Assembly: GCA_938088195.1 (NCBI GenBank)
Contig: CALKEO010000037.1
Coordinates: 19,667-83,666 of the forward strand
Source of the DNA: an uncultured Flavobacteriaceae bacterium
GTDB lineage: Bacteria > Bacteroidota > Bacteroidia > Flavobacteriales > Flavobacteriaceae
Length of the DNA stretch: 64,000 nt
Direction of reading: 5' to 3'
The translations under genes were made by a program, and so were the position numbers. Below are positions 20,612 to 30,340 of this stretch, piece after piece; positions within the stretch are counted from its first letter, which is position 1, and each line of letters opens with the position of its first letter. Under the pieces are notes generated by a model. The model made no database searches. It saw only the letters and a list, made by a program, of their open reading frames with translations, and was not told where the DNA came from.

Positions 20612-20619
20612 TATTTTTG
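20612..20619 (+). promoter_or_regulatory. Putative -7 element (TATTTTTG) for glyS
   Basis: TAnnTTTG only 5 nt from ATG 20625. Confidence 0.6.
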
Positions 20620-20624
20620 TTCTC

Positions 20625-22148
20625 ATGTCTCAAGAAGAAAAATTTAAAAAGGTTATTTCTCACGCTAAAGAGTATGGATTTGTTTTTCAGTCTAGTGAAA
20701 TTTATGATGGATTAAGTGCCGTTTATGATTATGGTCAAAATGGTTTAGAACTTAAAAATAATATTAAGTCTTATTGGTGGAAAGCAATGGTTCAGTTAAA
20801 TGAAAATATTGTTGGTTTAGATTCTTCAATTTTAATGCATCCTAAAGTCTGGAAAGCCTCAGGACATGTAGATGCTTTTAATGATCCTTTGATTGATAAT
20901 AAAGATTCAAAAAAAAGATACAGAGCAGATGTATTGATTGAAGATTATATTGCTAAAATTGAATCTAAAGTTCAAAAAGAAATATTGAAAGCAAAAAAGA
21001 GATTTGGTGATAAATTTGATAAAGATGAGTTTTTATCTACCAACAATAGAGTTGTTCAATATCAAGACAAAATTAAATCCATTCATTTATCTTTTTCTAA
21101 TGCACTTGAGAAAGATGACTTGTTGGCTTTAAAAAAAATAATTGATGATTTAGAAATAGCTTGTCCTATTTCAGGATCTAAAAACTGGACGGAAATCAAA
21201 CAATTTAACTTAATGTTTGGAACAAAGTTAGGAGCTTCATCAGATTCGTCTATGGATCTTTATTTGCGACCAGAAACAGCTCAAGGAATTTTTGTAAATT
21301 TTTTAAATGTTCAGAAAACTAGTAGATTAAAAATACCATTTGGAATTGCTCAAATTGGTAAAGCTTTTCGAAATGAAATTGTTGCTAGACAATTCATTTT
21401 CAGAATGAGAGAGTTTGAACAAATGGAAATGCAATTTTTCATAAAACCTGGTACGCAAAAAGAATGGTATGAAAAATGGAAAGAGAAAAGAATGAAATGG
21501 CATTTATCTTTGGGTATAGAAAAAGAAAATTATAGATTTCACGATCATGAAAAATTAGCTCATTACGCAGACGCGGCATGTGACATAGAGTTTAATTTTC
21601 CTTTCGGATTTAAAGAGCTTGAGGGAATTCACTCAAGAACTGACTTTGATTTAGCTAATCACGAAAAATTTTCTTCAAAAAAACTAAGATATTATGACAC
21701 TCAGAATAACGAGAGCTACATTCCATATGTTTTAGAAACTTCAATTGGTGTGGATAGGATGTTTTTAGCAGTTTTTTCCAATTCTCTATGTGAAGAAAAA
21801 TTAGAGGACAATTCCTCGAGAATTGTACTTAAACTACCACCAATTTTAGCACCAATCAAAGTAGCAGTTTTGCCATTAATTAAAAAAGATGGATTACCTA
21901 AAGTTGCAAGAGAGCTTTTAGATAAATTAAAGCTAAAGTATCCTGTGAGTTATGATGAAAAAGATGCTATTGGAAGAAGGTACAGAAGACAAGATGCATT
22001 AGGGACACCTTTGTGCATAACAATTGATCATCAATCTAAAGATGATAATACTTTTACTTTAAGAGATAGAGATTCTATGACTCAAGTTAGATTAAATGAG
22101 AAAGAGTTAATAAAGGAAATCGAATCCAAGTTACTCGTTAAATTTTAA
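20625..22148 (+). CDS. glyS: Glycine--tRNA ligase
   Basis: RPETAQGIFVNF, IPFGIAQIGKAFRNEI, EFEQMEMQFF, class II aaRS motifs. Confidence 0.96.
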   Translation: MSQEEKFKKVISHAKEYGFVFQSSEIYDGLSAVYDYGQNGLELKNNIKSYWWKAMVQLNENIVGLDSSILMHPKVWKASGHVDAFNDPLIDNKDSKKRYRADVLIEDYIAKIESKVQKEILKAKKRFGDKFDKDEFLSTNNRVVQYQDKIKSIHLSFSNALEKDDLLALKKIIDDLEIACPISGSKNWTEIKQFNLMFGTKLGASSDSSMDLYLRPETAQGIFVNFLNVQKTSRLKIPFGIAQIGKAFRNEIVARQFIFRMREFEQMEMQFFIKPGTQKEWYEKWKEKRMKWHLSLGIEKENYRFHDHEKLAHYADAACDIEFNFPFGFKELEGIHSRTDFDLANHEKFSSKKLRYYDTQNNESYIPYVLETSIGVDRMFLAVFSNSLCEEKLEDNSSRIVLKLPPILAPIKVAVLPLIKKDGLPKVARELLDKLKLKYPVSYDEKDAIGRRYRRQDALGTPLCITIDHQSKDDNTFTLRDRDSMTQVRLNEKELIKEIESKLLVKF

Positions 22149-22912
22149 TGAAAATTTTCTCCTATAATGTTAATGGAATAAGAGCCGCTGTTAAAAAAGG
22201 TTTTGTAGATTGGTTAAATGAAAATAATCCTGACATTATATGTCTTCAAGAAATTAAAGCCAATAAGGATCAGTTAGATTTAAAATTATTCGAAAAAATA
22301 GGTTATAAATATAATTATTGGTTTTCAGCTCAAAAAAAAGGGTACAGTGGCGTGGCTATACTTTCAAAACAAAGACCTATTAATGTAAATTATGGGACTG
22401 GAATTGAACATATGGACTTTGAGGGCAGAAATTTAAGAATAGACTTTGAAAAATTTTCAGTAATGAGTTTGTACTTGCCTTCAGGAACTAACATTAAAAG
22501 ACTTGGTTATAAATTTAAGTATATGGAAGAATTTCATAATTATATTATGGAATTAAAAAAATCATATCCTAATTTAATAATTTGCGGGGACTATAATATA
22601 TGTCATGAATCTATAGATATTCATGATCCAATTAGAAATGCTAAAGTTTCAGGTTTTTTACCTGAGGAAAGACTATGGATAACTAATTTCATTAAATCAG
22701 GATTTGTAGATTCTTTTAGATATTTAAATCCAGATCCTAATCAGTATAGTTGGTGGAGTTACAGAGCAAATTCTAGGTCAAACAATAAGGGCTGGAGGAT
22801 TGATTACAACATGGTTAGCAGTACCTTAAAGTCTAAAATTAAGTCTTCTTACATACTTAATCAGGCTTTTCATTCAGATCATTGCCCAATCGCTGTAGAA
22901 TTAAAAATATAA
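22148..22912 (+). CDS. xthA: Exodeoxyribonuclease III
   Basis: NVNGIRAAVKKGF, ICLQEIKA, GDYNICHESIDIHDP, WWSYR, SDHCPI. Confidence 0.95.
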   Translation: MKIFSYNVNGIRAAVKKGFVDWLNENNPDIICLQEIKANKDQLDLKLFEKIGYKYNYWFSAQKKGYSGVAILSKQRPINVNYGTGIEHMDFEGRNLRIDFEKFSVMSLYLPSGTNIKRLGYKFKYMEEFHNYIMELKKSYPNLIICGDYNICHESIDIHDPIRNAKVSGFLPEERLWITNFIKSGFVDSFRYLNPDPNQYSWWSYRANSRSNNKGWRIDYNMVSSTLKSKIKSSYILNQAFHSDHCPIAVELKI

Positions 22913-22915
22913 AAT

Positions 22916-23950
22916 ATGAAATACACTTATTTGCCAAATACAAAAATTAAAGTTAGTAAGATTTGTTTGGGAACAATGACATATGGCAATCAAAATAGCA
23001 TAAAGGAATCAGAGGAACAAATGGATTATGCTTTAGAAAATGGTGTTAATTTTTTTGATACTGCAGAACTTTATCCCGTACCTGCTAGTGCTGAAAGGTA
23101 TGCAGATACTGAAAAAATTATTGGTGCTTGGATGAAAAAAAAATCTAGTAGAGACAAAATCATTCTTGCTACAAAGATTGCAGGTCCCGGCGACTATACT
23201 AAACATATTCGAACTACTGGTTTCAGTGAAAAATCGTTATTTGAAGCTGTTGATGGCAGTTTAAAAAGGCTTAAAACCGATTACATTGACTTATATCAAC
23301 TTCACTGGCCAGAAAGATTAACCAATACCTTTGGGCAAAGAGGATACAAATTTAATAAAGATGAAAAATGGGAAGATAATTTTGAAGAGGTTTTAAATTC
23401 ATTAAAAAAATTAATTGATTTAGGTAAAATTAGGAACATAGGATTATCAAATGAAAATCCATGGGGCCTAATGAAATTTTTAGAGTTATCTAATAAAAAT
23501 TTACCTAAAATGATTACAATACAAAATCCTTACTCTTTATTGAACAGACTTTTTGAAGTAGGGAACGCAGAAATTTGCTTGAGAGAAAACACAGGACTTC
23601 TTGCTTATTCACCGCTAGGTTTTGGAGTATTAAGCGGGAAATATTTAAATGGAAAAATTCCAGAGGACAGCAGACTTAAACTTTTCCCAAACTTAAGTAG
23701 ATTTGCTGGACAGCAATCAATGAAGGCAACTGAAAAGTACATGAAAATTTCTCAAGAATATGGCATTTCATTGACTCACATTTCTTTGGCTTTTGTTAAT
23801 TCTCGTCCATTTGTAACAAGTAATATTATTGGAGCTTCAAAGCTTGAACAATTAAAAGAGAATATCGGTAGTATAAATGTAAATTTAAGTAAAGAGATTT
23901 TAGACGAAATTGAAAAAATTCATTCTTTAATACCTAACCCTGCTCCTTAA
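22916..23950 (+). CDS. Aldo/keto reductase
   Basis: NFFDTAELYP, ATKIAGP, YIDLYQLHWPER, IIGASKLEQLKEN. Confidence 0.93.
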   Translation: MKYTYLPNTKIKVSKICLGTMTYGNQNSIKESEEQMDYALENGVNFFDTAELYPVPASAERYADTEKIIGAWMKKKSSRDKIILATKIAGPGDYTKHIRTTGFSEKSLFEAVDGSLKRLKTDYIDLYQLHWPERLTNTFGQRGYKFNKDEKWEDNFEEVLNSLKKLIDLGKIRNIGLSNENPWGLMKFLELSNKNLPKMITIQNPYSLLNRLFEVGNAEICLRENTGLLAYSPLGFGVLSGKYLNGKIPEDSRLKLFPNLSRFAGQQSMKATEKYMKISQEYGISLTHISLAFVNSRPFVTSNIIGASKLEQLKENIGSINVNLSKEILDEIEKIHSLIPNPAP

Positions 23951-25298
23951 ATAAATTTTTAATCACCTCTTCAATTTTAGAGTATTGTAGAATTTTAATG
24001 TTTTTGGGATTTTTAGAAATTTTTGTTGCAGAACTTGCTATTAAAAATTTAAATCCAAGTTTTTCTGCTTCATTTATCCTTTGATCGATTTTTGAAATAT
24101 TTCTAAGCTCACCTGATAAACCAACCTCTGCTGCAAAACAAATTCCTTTTGGAATTGGGATATTAATATTACTTGATAATATTGCTGCAACTACAGCTAA
24201 ATCTATTGCAGGATCTTCAATTTTTATTCCTCCCGTTATATTTAAAAATACATCTTTTGTTCCTAAATTAAAGCCAGCTTTCTTTTCCAGAACAGCTAAA
24301 AGCATGTTGAGTCTTTTTGAATTAAATCCAGTTGTACTTCTTTGTGGGGTTCCATAAACAGCTGTACTTACCAAGGCTTGAATTTCGATCATTATTGGTC
24401 TAATTCCCTCAATTGTTGCAGAAATAGCATTTCCACTTAAAGGATCTTTATTGTTTGAGATCAGTAACTCACTAGGATTATTAACTTGTTTTAATCCATC
24501 GTTTAACATTTCATAAATTCCTATTTCTGCTGTTGATCCAAATCTATTTTTCTTAGATCTTAAAATTCTATAAATATGATTTCTATCTCCTTCAAATTGT
24601 AAAACAACATCAACCATATGTTCTAAAATTTTTGGTCCAGCAATACCACCGTCCTTAGTAATGTGACCAACAATAACAAAAGGAAGGTTAGTTTTTTTAG
24701 CATATTTTAAGAAATGTGATGTAGATTCTTTAATTTGCGAAACACTTCCGGGGCTATTGTCAATCGAATCAGTTTGCAGAGTTTGAACAGAGTCTACAAT
24801 AACTATTTCAGGGTTTATTAAGTTAATTTCAGTAATAATTTTTTCAACATTTGTTTCATTCAATATGAAACATAATTCTGAGTTAGAATTAATTCTATCT
24901 GCTCTTCGCTTAATTTGTTGTTGACTTTCTTCTCCAGTCACATATAAAACTTTAATATTTAATAGCAGAGATATTTGTAATAATAATGTGGACTTTCCAA
25001 TGCCAGGCTCTCCACCAATTAGCACTAAGGATCCAGGGACTATCCCTCCACCTAAAACTCTATTGAGCTCTGAATCTTTTAAATCAATTCTTGGATTATT
25101 TGATGTGTCAATATCATTTATTTTAATAGGTTTTGATGAAGACTGGCTCTTAGTTAATCCGATGGAAACTGTTTTTGGATTTTGCACAACTTCCTCAACT
25201 AATGAGTTCCATTCTTTACAAGCACTACATTGTCCAAGCCATTTAGGATATTTAGCTCCACAGTTTTGACAAAAAAAGGCCGTTTTAAGTTTAGACAT
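23934..25298 (-). CDS. radA: DNA repair protein RadA
   Basis: CQNCGAKYPKWLGQCSACKEW zinc finger, GGEPGIGKST Walker A, KNRFGST. Confidence 0.96.
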   Translation of the reverse strand: MSKLKTAFFCQNCGAKYPKWLGQCSACKEWNSLVEEVVQNPKTVSIGLTKSQSSSKPIKINDIDTSNNPRIDLKDSELNRVLGGGIVPGSLVLIGGEPGIGKSTLLLQISLLLNIKVLYVTGEESQQQIKRRADRINSNSELCFILNETNVEKIITEINLINPEIVIVDSVQTLQTDSIDNSPGSVSQIKESTSHFLKYAKKTNLPFVIVGHITKDGGIAGPKILEHMVDVVLQFEGDRNHIYRILRSKKNRFGSTAEIGIYEMLNDGLKQVNNPSELLISNNKDPLSGNAISATIEGIRPIMIEIQALVSTAVYGTPQRSTTGFNSKRLNMLLAVLEKKAGFNLGTKDVFLNITGGIKIEDPAIDLAVVAAILSSNINIPIPKGICFAAEVGLSGELRNISKIDQRINEAEKLGFKFLIASSATKISKNPKNIKILQYSKIEEVIKNLFKEQG

Positions 25299-25304
25299 CT
25301 ATAA

Positions 25305-26255
25305 TTAAATCTTTGTAAGGGTTTTTTTATTTAAGATAGGTAAAAAAACAAAAGATAAAGAACCAAAAAAAACTATCATTAATGTTTGTGATGTCCACAC
25401 AATCCAACCAAATGCAATGGAAGCTTCATAAGAAACTTCGTATTGATTTAAAATAGCTGCAATAGCCAAGGGATAAGCCCCGATACCACCATTTGTGAGT
25501 GACATTGCAATTGCACCCGCCACAAATGCAACAAAAAGAGGTTCAAACCCCAAATTGTATGTTTCAGGAATACTAAATTTAACAATATAAAACATAAAAA
25601 AATAAGAGAACCAAATAAAAATTGTATGACTAAAAAATAAAATTTTATTTCCCATTTTAGATATGGAAAAAACCCCTTTTTTGAGTCCATTTAAAAATTT
25701 AAAAATATTTTTGAAAAGACCTTTTTTTTCAATAGTCTTAAAAATAAATAAATAAAATAAAGCAAAAAGTAGTATGTAAAATAAAAAATAAAAATTCAGT
25801 GAAAATTTTGGTATTTCAATTTTTGTAGAAATTAATAGCCCTGTAAAAATAAAACTCAATAAAATTAAAACGTCAAAAATTCTTTCGGTAATAATAGTTC
25901 CAAACCCCTTTTCAAACGGAATTTTTTCATAATAACGCATGACGGAGGCTCTTAAAACTTCTCCAGATCTAGGGATTCCTAGGTTGGAAAAAAAACAAGC
26001 GAATACAGACATTATTGAATTCAATGTGCCAGGATGATAGCCTAATGGTATTAGTAAATATTTCCAACGAAAAGCTCTTGATAAATGACTTAAAATTCCA
26101 AAAAAAATTGAAAGTAAAACAAATTTATAGTCTGCTTTTGAAATGGAATTTAATACACTAATTCTATTTTCCGGTGAGGTGTTTTCATATGAGTAATAAA
26201 CAAGAAGTAAGCCAATTAATAAGGGTAATATTTTTTTTAAAGAATTTCTACCCAT
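25305..26255 (-). CDS. Lysylphosphatidylglycerol synthase transmembrane/flippase-like family protein
   Basis: 316 aa polytopic; FSNLGIPRSGEVLRASVMRYYEKIPFEKGFGTIITERIFDV, NGGIGAYP. Confidence 0.85.
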   Translation of the reverse strand: MGRNSLKKILPLLIGLLLVYYSYENTSPENRISVLNSISKADYKFVLLSIFFGILSHLSRAFRWKYLLIPLGYHPGTLNSIMSVFACFFSNLGIPRSGEVLRASVMRYYEKIPFEKGFGTIITERIFDVLILLSFIFTGLLISTKIEIPKFSLNFYFLFYILLFALFYLFIFKTIEKKGLFKNIFKFLNGLKKGVFSISKMGNKILFFSHTIFIWFSYFFMFYIVKFSIPETYNLGFEPLFVAFVAGAIAMSLTNGGIGAYPLAIAAILNQYEVSYEASIAFGWIVWTSQTLMIVFFGSLSFVFLPILNKKTLTKI

Positions 26256-26257
26256 TC

Positions 26258-26605
26258 TTAATTAAGAAAGTTGTTTTCATTTGGAAAAATTAAAGTTGGA
26301 TTAAATTTTTCAGCTTCTGAAATACTCATTCTTGCGTAACTAATAATAATTATTTTATCACCCTTTTGAACCTTTCTTGCAGCAGGGCCATTAAGTGTAA
26401 CTTCTCCACTATTTTGTTTTCCTTTAATCACATATGTTTCTAATCTTTCTCCATTATTAATATTAACTATTTGAACCTTTTCACCAATAATAAGATTTGA
26501 GGCTTTAATTAAACTTTCGTCTATAGTAATACTACCAATATAATTTAAGTCACAACTTGTAACAGTAGCTTTATGGATTTTTGATTTTAACACTTCAATT
26601 TGCAT
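26258..26605 (-). CDS. panD: Aspartate 1-decarboxylase
   Basis: 115 aa; [11 protein letters not shown] with Gly-Ser self-cleavage site; [19 protein letters not shown]. Confidence 0.95.
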   Translation of the reverse strand: MQIEVLKSKIHKATVTSCDLNYIGSITIDESLIKASNLIIGEKVQIVNINNGERLETYVIKGKQNSGEVTLNGPAARKVQKGDKIIIISYARMSISEAEKFNPTLIFPNENNFLN

Positions 26606-26609
26606 TGAG

Positions 26610-26617
26610 CAAATATA
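26610..26617 (-). promoter_or_regulatory. Putative -7 element (TATATTTG) inside the panC-panD gap, near-leaderless panD
   Basis: CAAATATA on + strand, 4 nt from the panD ATG, within the 14-bp panC-panD gap. Confidence 0.55.
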
Positions 26618-26619
26618 AA

Positions 26620-27468
26620 TTAATTCAATAAAATGTTGTCAATTAATCTTATATCATTTACCCTAACACAGATAAATGCCCTATATGTATTTTTAGGATT
26701 TATTTCACTTTGAATTTTTAGAGTGCTAGCATCAGCTATTTCTAAGTATTCTAGCTGAAAATTTTTCTTTTTATTTATGTTGTTTTTAATTTCTTTTTTA
26801 GTTGAAATTAAATTTGATGTATTAAAATTATTTTTTAATTGGATTAAGCTTTTGTAAATAATATATGAATCGTTTCTTTCACTATTGCTCAGGAAATTAT
26901 TTCTCGAACTAAGAGCCAGCCCGTTTTTTTCTCTTACAGTAGGGCAAATATTCAAGTTAACATTAATTTTTTCTAAAGAAATCAGTTTTTTGATTATTTG
27001 GGTTTGTTGATAGTCTTTTTCCCCAAAATAAACATTGTTAGGCTTGAATAAACTTAACAATTTTGATACAATAGTCGCAACCCCGCTAAAATGATTTTTT
27101 CTAAATCTACCCTCTAATTCATTTTCAATGGTTTTAAAATCGTATTTTTTTATTTTTGGATTTTCACCATAAATTTCAAATTCATTTGGACTAAATATTT
27201 CAATACTTTTAGAGATTTTTTTAATCAAGAGTTCATCATTTTTTAAATTTTTAGGGTAATTAATTAAATCATTAGAGTTATTAAATTGAGTTGGATTTAT
27301 AAAGATGCTTACCCAAACCACATCATTTTCATTAAAAGCTTTTTCGATTAAGGAAAGATGACCTCTGTGTAAAGCTCCCATAGTTGGCACTAATCCAATA
27401 CGTTGTTTTTTAAAAATAGATTGAGATATTTTATTTTCAACATTAATTTTTTTAAAATATGTAGGCAT
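26620..27468 (-). CDS. panC: Pantoate--beta-alanine ligase
   Basis: [39 protein letters not shown]. Confidence 0.95.
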   Translation of the reverse strand: MPTYFKKINVENKISQSIFKKQRIGLVPTMGALHRGHLSLIEKAFNENDVVWVSIFINPTQFNNSNDLINYPKNLKNDELLIKKISKSIEIFSPNEFEIYGENPKIKKYDFKTIENELEGRFRKNHFSGVATIVSKLLSLFKPNNVYFGEKDYQQTQIIKKLISLEKINVNLNICPTVREKNGLALSSRNNFLSNSERNDSYIIYKSLIQLKNNFNTSNLISTKKEIKNNINKKKNFQLEYLEIADASTLKIQSEINPKNTYRAFICVRVNDIRLIDNILLN

Positions 27469-27521
27469 TTAATAAAATTTTAACACGCTATGTTTCATGT
27501 ATTTTAGACTAAATCTAACAT

Positions 27522-27537
27522 TATTTTTGTAATTTTG
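27522..27537 (+). promoter_or_regulatory. Tandem putative -7 elements TATTTTTG (27522-27529) and TAATTTTG (27530-27537)
   Basis: Two abutting TAnnTTTG matches upstream of ATG 27574. Confidence 0.5.
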
Positions 27538-27573
27538 CATTCTTTAATAATTGGGTTTAAAAGAAAAGATTTT

Positions 27574-28383
27574 ATGAATGGAAAAAAAGTACTTTTCGTC
27601 TCTTCTGAAGTTATACCATACCTTCCTAATAATGATATTTCGTCTTTGACATATAATTTACCGAAAATGGTTAATGCAAACGGTGGTCAAACTAGAATTT
27701 TTATTCCAAAATATGGAATAATCAACGAAAGACGTCATCAACTACACGAAGTTATTAGACTTTCTGGAATGAATTTAATTATTGATGATATTGATATGCC
27801 TTTAATAATTAAGGTAGCTTCTATCCCAAAAGAAAGAATGCAAGTTTATTTTATTGATAATGATGAATATTTCAAAAAAAGAGGAGTTAATGTAGATGAA
27901 AAGAAAAAGCTTTACAAAGACAATGATGAAAGAGCTATCTTTTTTGCAAAAGGTGTTGTAGAAACAATAAAAAAACTCAATTGGTCACCAGATATTATTC
28001 ATGTGCATGGATGGATAGCATCTATTTTGCCACTGTATTTAAAAGAGTATTACAAAGATGACCCAATATTCACAAATTCTAAAGTAGTTGTTTCAGTTTA
28101 TGGCAATGAAATTAGTGGAAGCTTAAACCCTAAAATGGTTAGTAAGATAAAATTTGATGAAATAGAAAGCGATACTTTAAGCGTCCTAGAAAAGCCCACT
28201 TATTTAGATTTATTTAAAAATGCAGTTCTCAACTCTGACGGAGTAGTCATCGCGTCTGATCAAACAGATCCATCTATTGTTGAACTTGCAAATGCCCAAA
28301 ACAAACCAGTTTTAAAATGTGGTTTTAAAGAAGGATTCAAAAAAGAGTACCTTGAATTTTATTCTTCAAAAATTCTAAGTTAA
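27574..28383 (+). CDS. Glycogen/starch synthase-like protein, GT5 N-terminal domain only
   Basis: KKVLFVSSEVIPYL, INERRHQLHEVIRLSGMNL, DIIHVHGWIASILPLYLKEYY; 269 aa from ATG 27574 (ORF-track TTG 27535 lies in the promoter). Confidence 0.85.
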   Translation: MNGKKVLFVSSEVIPYLPNNDISSLTYNLPKMVNANGGQTRIFIPKYGIINERRHQLHEVIRLSGMNLIIDDIDMPLIIKVASIPKERMQVYFIDNDEYFKKRGVNVDEKKKLYKDNDERAIFFAKGVVETIKKLNWSPDIIHVHGWIASILPLYLKEYYKDDPIFTNSKVVVSVYGNEISGSLNPKMVSKIKFDEIESDTLSVLEKPTYLDLFKNAVLNSDGVVIASDQTDPSIVELANAQNKPVLKCGFKEGFKKEYLEFYSSKILS

Positions 28384-28387
28384 TAAT

Positions 28388-30199
28388 TTGATGAAATACT
28401 TTATAAAACTAATAGTTATACTTTTTATGTCATCTTGTAATAAAGATTACAATACTATAGGTACTAATTTGATTACGAATAAACCATTTGATACAAATAT
28501 TGAAGAAATTCCTCTTTTTGTAAAAATGAAAAAAATTCCCCCTTATGCTTTAAATCAAATTCAAACTTTTCAGTTGGGTACGTATAATGACAACATTTTT
28601 GGAAAATCTGAAGTTACTTTTCTATCACAGTTAACTATGGAAAGCGTTTCTCCTGTGTTTGGAATTTTTAATCAAGATGATGAAATTAACGGAGTGGATG
28701 ATAATATTGCAGCAATCCCCGAAGAAGAAACATTAAAAGATGTTTTTTTGGATATCCCTTTTTTCACAAATGTTGATGATGATGATAATGATGGAGTTAT
28801 AAATTTATATGATATTGATAGCAACGACCCTGAAAGTGATAGTGATGGCGATGGATTATCAGATATTTACGAGACTCAAATGGGCCAAAATCCTTTAAAT
28901 CCTGACACTGATGGTGATGGAATTTTAGATTCTGATGATGATGATTCGGTAAACCCTGATGCTGGCACTACTATTTACGAGTTAGATTCTCTAATGGGAA
29001 ATTCTAATGCTAAATTCAAACTAAAGGTAAGTGAGCTTGACTATTATCTAAGAGTTTTCGACCCAGCTTCAAATTTTGAACAATTTCAACAATATTATTC
29101 AAATAACGAAATCCCATCTAGTTTTTCTGGGACAGTATTGTTTGATGATGAGATAGAAATTAATTCAAAAGAGCTTGTCTTTTACAATGAGGATGATCCA
29201 GACACAACAGACCAAGATGAATCGGAAACTGTTAAAGAAAGGCTATCTCCTAGAATAAGAGTTTCTTTGGATAAAGGTTTTTTTCAAAAAAAAATTATAG
29301 ACAATGAGGGTTCTTCAAATTTGGAAAGTAACGAAAATTTAAAATTATTTTTAAAAGGGCTAGTTATCAAAGCTTATGATTTTTCTGATCCTTTAATGAT
29401 GATTCTAAATTTTAATGAAGCAGAAGTTAGACTAGTTTATGATTACAAAAAATATAATAAGAATGGTACGGATGATGATACGGATGATGACGTAATTGAT
29501 GATGTAGAATCTAATTATTCATTAAAAATGAATGGGTATAAATTAAATTCTGTTAAGAATGAGCCATATCCTGCAGCAATATATAACGCCATTTATGATA
29601 CAATTACTAACCCAAAGTCAGTTTATTTGAAAGGAGGTGCTGGAGTTATGGCAGAGATTGAACTTTTTAAAGATAGCGAAGGTATTGACGTTTTAGACAA
29701 AATAAAGTCAAAACAATGGTTAATTAATGAAGCTAATTTAACATTACATATTGATAAAGAAATGCTTTCTTCTAGCGGAGGGATTATTGAACCATCTAGA
29801 CTCTATTTATTTGATTTAAAAAGTCAAGCACCTTTAATTGATTACTTCATTGATAATTCAACTGGAAACAATAAAAATAATGATAAGATTTTTCATGGAG
29901 GTTTAATTGAACTAGACGATGATAAAAATGGATTAATGTATAAAATTAGAATTAGTGAACATATTAAAAATATCATTAGAAAAGATTCTACAAACTTAAA
30001 ATTAGGCCTAGTCGTTAGTTCAGACATATCAAATTCAATGAACACTGCAGTATTAGAATCTGAAACTATGAGTTTTACACCACTATCCTCAGCTATTAAT
30101 CCCTTAGGGACAGTACTTATTGGCCCAAGTCCTAGCGCAGAAAATTATGATAAACGAATGAGATTGAATTTATATTATACAGAAATTAATAACGATTAG
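28388..30199 (+). CDS. DUF4270 family lipoprotein with thrombospondin type-3-like Asp-rich repeats
   Basis: Lipobox MSSC; GTYNDNIFGKSEVTFLSQL; DSDGDGLSD...DTDGDGILDSDDDD. Confidence 0.85.
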   Translation: MMKYFIKLIVILFMSSCNKDYNTIGTNLITNKPFDTNIEEIPLFVKMKKIPPYALNQIQTFQLGTYNDNIFGKSEVTFLSQLTMESVSPVFGIFNQDDEINGVDDNIAAIPEEETLKDVFLDIPFFTNVDDDDNDGVINLYDIDSNDPESDSDGDGLSDIYETQMGQNPLNPDTDGDGILDSDDDDSVNPDAGTTIYELDSLMGNSNAKFKLKVSELDYYLRVFDPASNFEQFQQYYSNNEIPSSFSGTVLFDDEIEINSKELVFYNEDDPDTTDQDESETVKERLSPRIRVSLDKGFFQKKIIDNEGSSNLESNENLKLFLKGLVIKAYDFSDPLMMILNFNEAEVRLVYDYKKYNKNGTDDDTDDDVIDDVESNYSLKMNGYKLNSVKNEPYPAAIYNAIYDTITNPKSVYLKGGAGVMAEIELFKDSEGIDVLDKIKSKQWLINEANLTLHIDKEMLSSSGGIIEPSRLYLFDLKSQAPLIDYFIDNSTGNNKNNDKIFHGGLIELDDDKNGLMYKIRISEHIKNIIRKDSTNLKLGLVVSSDISNSMNTAVLESETMSFTPLSSAINPLGTVLIGPSPSAENYDKRMRLNLYYTEINND

Positions 30200-30340
30200 A
30201 ATTTCTTTTTTATAAAATTGATATTGATAATCTTGGAAATGGAATTATAACTATTCTATTTAATGTATTGATTAAACAAATTTTTAATTTCTCTCTTTTC
30301 CATGAGTTAACTGTAAAAATAATACAGAGTTCATTTATTA

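Noticed and set aside
27535-27573. ORF-track TTG start of the GT5 protein
   Set aside because: Lies within or next to the tandem -7 elements; ATG 27574 matches the usual KKVLFVSSE N-terminus
28783-28960. Possible tandem DNA repeat or microsatellite (GATGATGAT)
   Set aside because: Repetition follows from Asp-rich protein repeats within a coding frame rather than an independent DNA repeat
30200-30340. Possible degenerate glmS remnant between DUF4270 and rpoN
   Set aside because: No recognisable glutamine-fructose-6-phosphate transaminase residues in any frame that I could read
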